Assembly (NCBI GenBank): GCA_934202505.1
Contig: CAKPXW010000107.1
Location: 1-5,274, forward strand
Length of the DNA stretch: 5,274 bases
Direction of reading: 5' to 3'
Origin: an uncultured Bacilli bacterium
GTDB taxonomy: Bacteria; Bacillota_I; Bacilli_A; RFN20; CAG-631
The position numbers were made by a program, and so were the translations under genes. A model generated the notes under the pieces. The model had not been told where the DNA came from. It did not search any database and was given only the letters and a program-made list of their open reading frames with translations. Below are positions 1-4,689 of the stretch, piece after piece; positions within the stretch are counted from its first letter, which is position 1; each line of letters opens with the position of its first letter.

Positions 1-9
1 GGTGATAGC

Positions 10-828
10 ATGGAATCATTTGCAATTATAGGAGATATTTCTCTGGATAAATACACATCTATATATAATAGCCAAGCTAAAACAACAAAAGCATATAATA
101 ATCAAACTTTTATTGATACATTAATTAGTAACTCCATAGATTTAAATATGCCATTTTCTTTAATAACAGTACCATTGCTTGATGATATTGGAAATGAATA
201 TATTTATAAACTAGAAGAACATAAAGCAAGAGTGTTTTTTCCAATCAATGAAATTTGCTCACCAGTTTCTATGAATATTTGCCAAAAAGAAAAACAAGTA
301 ATTTCAATAGCATCAAAAAATGAAATTGAAAGCATTACGCCTTTATTTTTAAAATCAATTCAAGGAGCTTTTAAAAATATAAAATATATTATAGTTTCCA
401 CAAAATTACCTTTTAAAACGCTAAGTTATATATTTGAAGAATATAAAGATAGAAGAATCATTTTTTATTGTGATAATGAAAATGACTATAAAAGAATGCA
501 TCCTTATTTAACAAAAGCATTCCTTGTACTAATTAATATTGACAATGTAAAAGCAATGTTAAATTATACTAATAGACGTCCTATTTCTAGATATATCGAT
601 GCACTTTTAAAACAAAAAATAAATGCTACTGTATTAATTGGAGAGGGGCAAGATATTTATTATGGAATAGATAATAATATTTACACAATAGAAAGAAAAG
701 AAAAAAATAAAAGAAAAGATAATAAGAACATATATGCAAAATTTACAAGTGGTCTTTTATATAATCTTATAAACAATGGAACAATTCATGAGGCAATAAA
801 CATAGCTACGCTTAATATAAATGAATAA
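10..828 (+). CDS. Degenerate PfkB-family (pseudouridine kinase-like) sugar kinase, probably catalytically inactive
   Basis: The 272-residue protein has the layout of a PfkB/ribokinase-fold kinase. It opens with an FAIIGD first strand (residues 4-9), followed by the 'NQ...DDIG' stretch (31-61) that matches the family's N-terminal sugar-binding region. VLIGEGQ (208-214) corresponds to the usual VTLGxxG, and FTSGLLYNLINNG (245-257) to the C-terminal helix after the active site. The middle (about 86-135, with 'ITPLFL' and 'KLP') most resembles pseudouridine kinase PsuK. The GAGDAF motif, which carries the anion hole and catalytic Asp, reads NIYAKF (240-245), so the Asp is Ala243. The usual GG pair in the N-terminal sugar site is also missing, and the C-terminus is about 20 residues short. 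The frame is intact with no stops, so this is not a recent pseudogene. The frame is open upstream to the window edge; ATG at 10 is chosen from family alignment and a GGTGA just before it. A regulatory or structural role is possible but unproven. Confidence 0.7.
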   Translation: MESFAIIGDISLDKYTSIYNSQAKTTKAYNNQTFIDTLISNSIDLNMPFSLITVPLLDDIGNEYIYKLEEHKARVFFPINEICSPVSMNICQKEKQVISIASKNEIESITPLFLKSIQGAFKNIKYIIVSTKLPFKTLSYIFEEYKDRRIIFYCDNENDYKRMHPYLTKAFLVLINIDNVKAMLNYTNRRPISRYIDALLKQKINATVLIGEGQDIYYGIDNNIYTIERKEKNKRKDNKNIYAKFTSGLLYNLINNGTIHEAINIATLNINE

Positions 829-840
829 ATTTTAATGTAA

Positions 841-874
841 AAAACTAGATTTATTAGGTCTAGTTTTATTTTTT
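841..874 (+). terminator. Rho-independent terminator of the PsuK-like gene
   Basis: A perfect 9-bp stem, AAAACTAGA (841-849) with TCTAGTTTT (859-867), has a 9-nt loop and is followed by A and six T (869-874). It starts 12 nt after the stop codon of the kinase-like gene and isolates it from the perR promoter just downstream. Confidence 0.85.
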
Positions 875-877
875 ATA

Positions 878-905
878 TTGACTTTATATTTTTAAATGAT
901 ATAAT
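878..905 (+). promoter_or_regulatory. Sigma-A promoter of perR-rbr, extended -10
   Basis: The -35 box is TTGACT (878-883) and the -10 is a perfect TATAAT (900-905), with a 16-nt spacer. A TG at 897-898, one base before the -10, makes it an extended -10 promoter. The expected start of transcription is near 912, at the left edge of the palindromic operator. Confidence 0.8.
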
Positions 906-912
906 TTAATTA

Positions 913-931
913 ATTAAGAATGATTCTTAAT
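913..931 (+). promoter_or_regulatory. PerR/Fur-type operator (9-1-9 palindrome)
   Basis: ATTAAGAAT-G-ATTCTTAAT is a perfect inverted repeat around G922. Its inner 15 bases, TAAGAATGATTCTTA, have the 7-1-7 architecture and the AT-N-AT centre of the known PerR box (TTATAATNATTATAA) and Fur box (TGATAATNATTATCA), but with G/C at the fourth positions. It covers the predicted transcription start and lies 20 nt upstream of the perR start codon, so autorepression by the encoded protein is the simplest reading. Confidence 0.8.
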
Positions 932-950
932 AAGAAAGGAAATATAGTAA

Positions 951-1316
951 GTGCAATATCGTAACACCTCTCAAAAACAAATGGTATTTAACTTAATTGA
1001 TAAGTATGGACATTTGACTTCTTTTCAAATAAAAGAGTTATTGAGAAATAATAAAATTTCATTAGCAACAATATATAGAAATTTAGTTATTTTAGAAGAA
1101 GAACATAGAATTAAAAAAGTAAGTTTAGGCATAGAAGATGTTTATGAATCAATTAAAGAAAATCATTATCATTTTATATGTGACAAGTGTAAAATAATTG
1201 AGGATATACCAACAAGATTAATAAAAATTGAAATTGATGGTATAATATCAAATGTAAAACAAATTGATATGGTGATACATGGTATTTGCCAAAATTGTAA
1301 GGAAAAGGAGAAATAA
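951..1316 (+). CDS. perR: PerR-like Fur-family peroxide-sensing repressor
   Basis: This 121-residue Fur-family protein has an N-terminal winged helix, with SLATIYRNL (37-45) as the recognition helix, and a C-terminal metal-binding dimerisation domain. Structural zinc ligands are C77xxC80 and C113xxC116. The sensing metal site is H21, E66, H72, H74 and D85. D85 aligns with Asp104 of B. subtilis PerR, where Fur and Zur usually have Glu, so PerR is favoured; H21 and H72 align with the oxidisable His37 and His91. E66, where PerR has Asp85, is Fur-like, so some doubt remains. The start is GTG: in-frame TAG and TAA codons stand immediately before it, and AGGA (937-940) lies 10 nt upstream. The protein is therefore about 20 residues shorter than B. 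subtilis PerR, mostly at the N-terminus. It would repress its own operon and be inactivated by peroxide-driven histidine oxidation. Confidence 0.85.
   Translation: MQYRNTSQKQMVFNLIDKYGHLTSFQIKELLRNNKISLATIYRNLVILEEEHRIKKVSLGIEDVYESIKENHYHFICDKCKIIEDIPTRLIKIEIDGIISNVKQIDMVIHGICQNCKEKEK
1306..1310 (+). promoter_or_regulatory. Ribosome binding site setting the rubrerythrin start
   Basis: AGGAG lies within the last perR codons, 7 nt before ATG 1318. It selects that ATG over the in-frame ATG at 1279, which would add 13 residues encoded by perR sequence and has no suitable site. Confidence 0.85.
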
Positions 1317-1317
1317 A

Positions 1318-1854
1318 ATGGAACTTAAAGGATCAAAAACTGAAATGAATTTACAAGCTGCTTTTGCAGGAGAATCACAAGCTAGAAACAAATATACTTA
1401 TTTTGCTTCAGTTGCAAAAAAAGAAGGATATGAACAAATTGCTGCTATTTTCCAAGAAACAGCAGATAATGAAAAAGAACATGCTAAAATGTGGTTTAAA
1501 CATTTACAAGGAATTTCTACTACTGCAAACAATTTAAAAGCTGCAGCAGCAGGTGAAAATTACGAATGGACAGAAATGTATAAAGAATTTGCTAAAGTAG
1601 CAAGAGAAGAAGGATTCATGGCAATTGCTAAACAATTTGAAATGGTTGCAGAAATTGAAAAAAGCCATGAAGAAAGATATCAAGCTTTACTTGCTAATGT
1701 AGAAAATGATGAAGTATTTACAAAGAAAACAGGAATTTATGTTTGGAGATGTAGAAACTGTGGATATTTACACACAGGTGCAGAAGCTCCAAAGGTATGC
1801 CCAGTATGTGCTCATCCACAATCATACTTTGAACTTGAAGTTAAAAATTATTAA
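1318..1854 (+). CDS. rbr: Rubrerythrin (non-haem diiron peroxidase)
   Basis: This cytosolic peroxide reductase takes electrons through a rubredoxin-type iron and reduces hydrogen peroxide to water at a diiron site. The 178-residue protein has the classical order: a four-helix ferritin-like domain (about 1-135) followed by a rubredoxin domain (about 138-175). Likely diiron ligands are E19, E52xxH55, E80, E83 and E114xxH117. The rubredoxin iron ligands are C145xxC148 and C161xxC164. All expected ligands are present, so it should be active. Orientation and length match standard rubrerythrin, not the reversed clostridial form with rubredoxin at the N-terminus. The gene begins 1 nt after the perR stop, so the two share a transcript and a PerR-type operator; induction by peroxide or oxygen is expected. 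An in-frame ATG at 1279 gives a longer reading, rejected because ATG 1318 has AGGAG at ideal spacing and MELKGSKTE is the normal N-terminus. Confidence 0.96.
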   Translation: MELKGSKTEMNLQAAFAGESQARNKYTYFASVAKKEGYEQIAAIFQETADNEKEHAKMWFKHLQGISTTANNLKAAAAGENYEWTEMYKEFAKVAREEGFMAIAKQFEMVAEIEKSHEERYQALLANVENDEVFTKKTGIYVWRCRNCGYLHTGAEAPKVCPVCAHPQSYFELEVKNY

Positions 1855-1862
1855 TATTAAAG

Positions 1863-1887
1863 TGGTGTTATTAAACACCATTTTTTT
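1863..1887 (+). terminator. Rho-independent terminator of perR-rbr
   Basis: A 7-bp stem, TGGTGTT (1863-1869) with AACACCA (1874-1880), and a 4-nt ATTA loop are followed by seven T (1881-1887). It begins 8 nt after the rubrerythrin stop. The upstream AAAG could extend the stem into the T-run, as is common in strong terminators. Confidence 0.9.
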
Positions 1888-1910
1888 AAACAATCATTTA
1901 TATTAATTGC

Positions 1911-1939
1911 TTGTACTTTTTAAGATATTTAAGTAAAAT
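1911..1939 (+). promoter_or_regulatory. Possible promoter of the zinc-motif membrane protein gene
   Basis: TTGTAC (1911-1916) and TAAAAT (1934-1939) are separated by 17 nt. The -10 is good but the -35 matches only at TTG. The implied start near 1946 falls on the ribosome binding site, giving almost no leader, so the real promoter may differ. A promoter is needed here because a terminator lies just upstream. Confidence 0.35.
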
Positions 1940-1944
1940 ATTAT

Positions 1945-1952
1945 AAGGAGGT
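1945..1952 (+). promoter_or_regulatory. Perfect Shine-Dalgarno sequence for the membrane protein gene
   Basis: AAGGAGGT is an uninterrupted match to the 16S anti-Shine-Dalgarno sequence, 6 nt before ATG 1959. It fixes that start and predicts strong translation initiation. Confidence 0.85.
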
Positions 1953-1958
1953 ACTTTT

Positions 1959-2897
1959 ATGGGAACTGATTTATCATTTTTTTATAAAAAATATAATTTT
2001 AAGTTTGATGGTAATTTAGCTTATGGAATTTTTGAAAATAAAATTATATCAGTAAGAAGTCAGAACTCTTACATTAAAGTCACTATATCTTTAAATAGAC
2101 CAATTGATAAGATTAACGCTCAACAAATATCTTATCAAATGAAAGAAGTAAAAAGTAAACACAAAATTCTTCAACAAGTGTTAATAAATAATATTAGTTT
2201 AGAAGCAATGCTATATCAAGCTAGTGATTTAACAGAAGATTTTGAAGCAACAATAAAAGACATTATTAATACAATGAATAGTTTTTGTGAAGTTGGAATT
2301 GAAACATGTCCTTTATGTGGAAATGTTTTAACTACTGATACTCCATTTATTAGAGTAAGAGATTGTGTAATTCAAGCGCATGATATTTGTATTAGACAAT
2401 TAGAAGAAACTAATAAAAAAATTAATAGTGCAGTAAATGATCAAGGGAAAAAAGTTAAAATGACATTACCTATTTTATATGGTATTGGTAGCGTACTATT
2501 AATAGTAGCAATCTTCACTTTATTAAGTTTAGTTAATCTTTATCCATATTTTGTAGGATTAACAGGGTGGCTATGCTATTATCTTATTCGTTTTATTTAT
2601 AAAAAATGTAAAATACCATTTGTTAAAAAAACAGCCATTATTTTGACTGTTTGCACAATAGTATGTTTACTTTTATCAACATTTACTGGGTCAATTGGTT
2701 ACTTTTATAAAAATTTAAATGGGTTTACAATACTTAATGTTTTAGAAAATTATTTTGAAATTTTTAAAGCTAATAAAGATGTATTGCAATCTGTAATTTA
2801 TTCACTTGTTTGGGGAATACTTCTTGCTGGAATTCCTATTGTATTTATGTTTATACAATTAAAACAAAGTCGTATAAACAAAATAAAAAGATTATAA
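1959..2897 (+). CDS. Unrecognised membrane protein with cytosolic Cys/His zinc-binding-like motif
   Basis: I do not recognise this 312-residue protein. Residues 1-110 form a soluble, apparently mixed alpha/beta region with no signal peptide. A metal-site motif follows: C117xxC120, C136, H141 and C144, beginning CPLCG, in a spacing that resembles a treble-clef or zinc-ribbon variant. A polar Lys-rich linker (about 147-168) leads to four predicted membrane helices at about 169-191, 194-214, 225-247 and 277-300, ending in a basic tail. The basic loop at 215-224 and the missing signal peptide suggest that the N-terminal domain and metal site face the cytosol. It is a lone gene: a terminator precedes it, and its last 6 bases overlap the convergent CHR gene. 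The perfect Shine-Dalgarno supports it being a real, well-translated gene. A role in membrane sensing or quality control would be a guess. Confidence 0.85.
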   Translation: MGTDLSFFYKKYNFKFDGNLAYGIFENKIISVRSQNSYIKVTISLNRPIDKINAQQISYQMKEVKSKHKILQQVLINNISLEAMLYQASDLTEDFEATIKDIINTMNSFCEVGIETCPLCGNVLTTDTPFIRVRDCVIQAHDICIRQLEETNKKINSAVNDQGKKVKMTLPILYGIGSVLLIVAIFTLLSLVNLYPYFVGLTGWLCYYLIRFIYKKCKIPFVKKTAIILTVCTIVCLLLSTFTGSIGYFYKNLNGFTILNVLENYFEIFKANKDVLQSVIYSLVWGILLAGIPIVFMFIQLKQSRINKIKRL

Positions 2898-3464
2898 AGC
2901 AAAAAATACAATTCCTAAAATTGCTGAAGTGATAATCATTAATATCGGAGAAATCGTTTTCTTCGATATTTTTTTATAAATAAAACTAACAAAAATCAAG
3001 ATAAAAAAGATGCAAATTTCTTTATAGTTGATAGAAAATGAATCTTTAAAAGTGGAAAAATTGAAAAAGTTTTTAAGTAACATAATTAATGCTGTTGATA
3101 AAATTAATGCCACAATGCATGGTTGTATTCCTTGAATAATTGCTTTAATATGAGGACTTTTAAAAGCTTTTTTAAAAATGCTAGCGACTATTAGAATTAT
3201 AATAAAAGATGGTATTATTACGCCAAGAGTTGCAAGTAGTGATCCTATAACTCCACCCTTTTCAAATCCTATAAATGTAGCCATATTTACAGCAATAGGA
3301 CCAGGGGTTGATTCACATATGGCTATAAAATTTAGAAATTGATTTTCTGTTAACCAATTTTTAGTAAGTATAGTTTCTCTTATTATAGAAATCATTCCAT
3401 ACCCACCGCCAAAAGATATAGCTCCTATTAGTAAAAAGGTAATAAATAATTCTAAATAAATCAT
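2892..3464 (-). CDS. Short CHR-family (chromate transporter-like) membrane subunit, second of pair
   Basis: This 190-residue single-domain CHR protein is half the length of the two-domain ChrA transporters and would act as a heterodimer with the upstream gene. Family signatures are FGGGYGM (18-24), ESTPGPIAVN (51-60) followed by TFIG (63-66), IIPS (83-86) and GIQPC (112-116), set in hydrophobic segments across the length. The ATG overlaps the stop of the first CHR gene as ATGA, and its own AGGAG (3473-3477) lies 8 nt upstream, so the two are translationally coupled. The 3' end overlaps the convergent membrane-protein gene by 6 bases, and codons near the end double as that gene's terminator. 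Family members export chromate, but in AT-rich anaerobes the natural anion is unknown. The call to family is firm; the substrate is not. Confidence 0.9.
   Translation of the reverse strand: MIYLELFITFLLIGAISFGGGYGMISIIRETILTKNWLTENQFLNFIAICESTPGPIAVNMATFIGFEKGGVIGSLLATLGVIIPSFIIILIVASIFKKAFKSPHIKAIIQGIQPCIVALILSTALIMLLKNFFNFSTFKDSFSINYKEICIFFILIFVSFIYKKISKKTISPILMIITSAILGIVFFAL
2941..2975 (+). terminator. Rho-independent terminator lying inside the convergent CHR gene
   Basis: AATATCGGAGAAA (2941-2953) pairs with TTTCTTCGATATT (2958-2970) around a TCGT loop, giving 13 bp with a single G-U pair in + strand RNA, then further T to 2975. It begins 43 nt after the stop codon of the zinc-motif membrane gene and falls within codons of about residues 163-175 of the opposite-strand CHR gene. 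On the - strand the wobble becomes an A-C mismatch and no T-run follows, so the signal acts in the + direction. Confidence 0.85.
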
Positions 3465-4039
3465 TTTTTGTTCTCCTTTTTTCTTTCTTTTATATTTTTA
3501 ATTTCAAAAGTTATAAATCCTAATAACCCACAAATTAAAATGTAAAATATAGAAGAAAAACTAATAGAAAAAATAGAAAAAATAATCATCAAAGATGCAA
3601 CGGAAAAGAATATTATATAGTTAAATATACTTTTATTTAAACCTTTAAGCATTTTTAAACCAGCTGATAATATTAAGTAAATAACACACACTTGGATTCC
3701 TTTAAAAGCAAAAGCAACATATTTTAGATTTAAAAAATCATTAAAAAATAAAGAAATAATGATTATTATTAAAAAAGATGGTATACATACAGCAATTGTA
3801 GAAAACAAAGCACCAAAAAAACCTCCAACTGTATATCCTATATACGTTGCACTATTAATAGCAATAGGACCAGGAGTTGATTCACTAATTGTAACCATAT
3901 TTAAAAAATCATCTTTAGATAAAATTTTCTTTTTGTCGACAAATTCATTTTCGATGAGAGCAATCATTGCATATCCACCACCAAAAGTAAAAGTGCCAAT
4001 TTTAAGAAAAGTTAAAAATAAATTACATATTCTTTTCAT
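3461..4039 (-). CDS. Short CHR-family (chromate transporter-like) membrane subunit, first of pair
   Basis: This 192-residue CHR protein is partner to the next gene. It carries FGGGYAM (19-25), ESTPGPIAIN (53-62) with TYIGY (65-69), CIPS (85-88) and GIQVC (114-118), where the partner has GIQPC. Hydrophobic segments fill most of the chain, and a highly basic tail (180-192) probably lies in the cytosol. The N-terminus MKRICNLFLTFLKIG matches the normal family start, and the next Met (25) is inside the first motif, so ATG 4039 is well supported. Unusually, no Shine-Dalgarno is visible before it; a hairpin at 4052-4074 and a 12-codon reading frame ending on this ATG lie there instead. It follows trxA by 39 nt. 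Co-transcription with trxA is likely but not shown. Anion export is inferred from the family, with substrate open. Confidence 0.9.
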   Translation of the reverse strand: MKRICNLFLTFLKIGTFTFGGGYAMIALIENEFVDKKKILSKDDFLNMVTISESTPGPIAINSATYIGYTVGGFFGALFSTIAVCIPSFLIIIIISLFFNDFLNLKYVAFAFKGIQVCVIYLILSAGLKMLKGLNKSIFNYIIFFSVASLMIIFSIFSISFSSIFYILICGLLGFITFEIKNIKERKKENKK

Positions 4040-4051
4040 ATCAATTTTAAA

Positions 4052-4074
4052 ATGACAGATAATTTATCTGTCAT
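4052..4074 (-). repeat. Perfect 11-1-11 inverted repeat between trxA and the CHR genes
   Basis: ATGACAGATAA (4052-4062) and TTATCTGTCAT (4064-4074) are perfect reverse complements around T4063. In RNA this gives at least a 9-bp stem with a 5-nt loop. It begins 4 nt after the trxA stop and ends 12 nt before the CHR start. Only four T follow on the - strand, so it is at best a weak terminator. An operator, an attenuator or an mRNA-stabilising hairpin are all possible. Its left arm on the - strand also contains the ATG of a 12-codon frame (4074-4036) whose TGA overlaps the CHR start codon. Confidence 0.75.
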
Positions 4075-4078
4075 AATG

Positions 4079-4393
4079 TTACTTAAAAATAGTTTGTAAG
4101 TTTTCAACTATTTTTTCTTTTGGTTTAAATCCAAGTTCTTTTAATGCTAATGATTGGTTTTTAATGTAAACAACTGTCGGAATGGAAGTTATTCCAAACA
4201 TAGAGGCAAGTTCTTCAGCTTGGTCTACATCGACTTTAACAAAAGCAATATTGTTAAATTCTTCGGAAACATTTTCCATAACAGGAGCTAACATTTTGCA
4301 AGGTCCACACCATGTAGCATAAAAATCAATTACAACATTATTATTGTCTTTTATTAATTGTTCAAATTCTTCTTTTGTAGTAATATGTTTCAT
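4079..4393 (-). CDS. trxA: Thioredoxin
   Basis: This cytosolic 104-residue protein reduces disulphides through the C29-G-P-C32 active site, which sits in the canonical WCGPC (28-32). The buried Asp23 and the cis-Pro loop SIP-T (Pro72) are present, so all catalytic elements are intact. Length and the single thioredoxin fold match TrxA. There is no signal peptide, arguing against an exported or thiol-disulphide-interchange variant. AGGAG (4401-4405) lies 7 nt before the ATG and overlaps the stop of the SpoVIF-like gene; the gap of 12 nt indicates one operon. No thioredoxin reductase is visible in the window, so its electron donor is encoded elsewhere. A stem-loop follows 4 nt after the stop. 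Confidence 0.96.
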   Translation of the reverse strand: MKHITTKEEFEQLIKDNNNVVIDFYATWCGPCKMLAPVMENVSEEFNNIAFVKVDVDQAEELASMFGITSIPTVVYIKNQSLALKELGFKPKEKIVENLQTIFK

Positions 4394-4405
4394 AATATTT
4401 CTCCT

Positions 4406-4651
4406 TTACATATTATTGTTCATTTTTTTGATTTCATCGTTTATTTGGTTGTTTTTAACAGCATTGATAATTTTATCTTCTTTTTCCTTATCTACATCTT
4501 TTCCAGCCATTTCGGCAATAGATTGAATTAATTCTCGAAGATTTTTTTCATCGCTCATATTCTTATTTTGGATAGATTTTGCTAAATTTATTATATCAGA
4601 TTTTTTGACATTGGTTTTGGATTCTACTTTTTTAAATAAGTTATTATTCAT
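4406..4651 (-). CDS. SpoVIF-like small sporulation protein
   Basis: This 81-residue, highly charged soluble protein matches what I recall of the SpoVIF (stage VI sporulation protein F) family. The pattern is an N-terminal 'FKKVESKTNVKKSDI' (6-20), then a run of helix containing 'LAKSIQNKNMSDEKNLRELI' (23-42) and 'GKDVDKEKEDKIINAV' (50-65). Length also fits. In Bacillus the protein acts late in spore coat assembly and is made in the mother cell. There is no signal peptide, membrane segment or Cys. The start is fixed by AGGAGGT (4662-4656) 4 nt upstream, although a hairpin covers part of that site. It lies 38 nt after der and 12 nt before trxA. Whether this organism sporulates cannot be seen here; the family also occurs in lineages not known to form spores. 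Confidence 0.72.
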   Translation of the reverse strand: MNNNLFKKVESKTNVKKSDIINLAKSIQNKNMSDEKNLRELIQSIAEMAGKDVDKEKEDKIINAVKNNQINDEIKKMNNNM

Positions 4652-4658
4652 AAATACC

Positions 4659-4683
4659 TCCTATACCATTATATGATATAGGA
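4659..4683 (-). promoter_or_regulatory. Hairpin masking the spoVIF-like ribosome binding site
   Basis: Read on the - strand, TCCTATA (4683-4677) pairs with TATAGGA (4665-4659), continued inward by a U-G pair and CAT/ATG around an ATA loop. The result is an 11-bp stem. Its 3' arm includes the first four bases of the AGGAGGT Shine-Dalgarno (4662-4656). No T-run follows, so it is not a terminator. In a read-through transcript from der it should reduce translation of the SpoVIF-like gene. Confidence 0.65.
4668..4673 (-). promoter_or_regulatory. Possible -10 element of a spoVIF-trxA promoter
   Basis: A perfect TATAAT (4673-4668 on the - strand) sits in the loop region of the hairpin. No good -35 was found at 16-18 nt. 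The overlapping CATATAATG (4675-4667) resembles the CATAnnnTA -10 of sporulation sigma K, but no matching -35 was seen. TATAAT is common by chance in DNA this AT-rich. Confidence 0.3.
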
Positions 4684-4689
4684 TTATTT

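Noticed and set aside
1279..1317. In-frame ATG giving rubrerythrin 13 extra residues
   Set aside because: The extension is perR coding sequence in another frame. AGGAG 7 nt before ATG 1318 and the family's normal N-terminus favour 1318.
1706..1906. 66-codon + strand frame over the rubrerythrin 3' end
   Set aside because: It overlaps the rubredoxin domain in another frame, runs through the terminator, has no Shine-Dalgarno and resembles nothing.
2850..2878. TTTATAC/GTATAAA inverted repeat near the end of the membrane-protein gene
   Set aside because: It is a 7-bp AT-rich stem with a 15-nt loop and no T-run on either strand; expected by chance at this base composition.
2901..2923. Possible - strand terminator at the end of the second CHR gene (CAATT/AATTG stem with T-run)
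   Set aside because: The stem is only 5 AT-rich base pairs and lies within the last codons; too weak to call, although no better terminator for this operon was seen.
3759..4055. 98-codon + strand frame opposite the first CHR gene
   Set aside because: It is the antisense shadow of conserved CHR motifs (ESTPGP, FGGGY) and has no ribosome binding site.
4344..4526. 60-codon + strand frame opposite trxA and the SpoVIF-like gene
   Set aside because: It is antisense to two well-supported genes; its apparent hydrophobicity comes from the complement of charged AT-rich codons.
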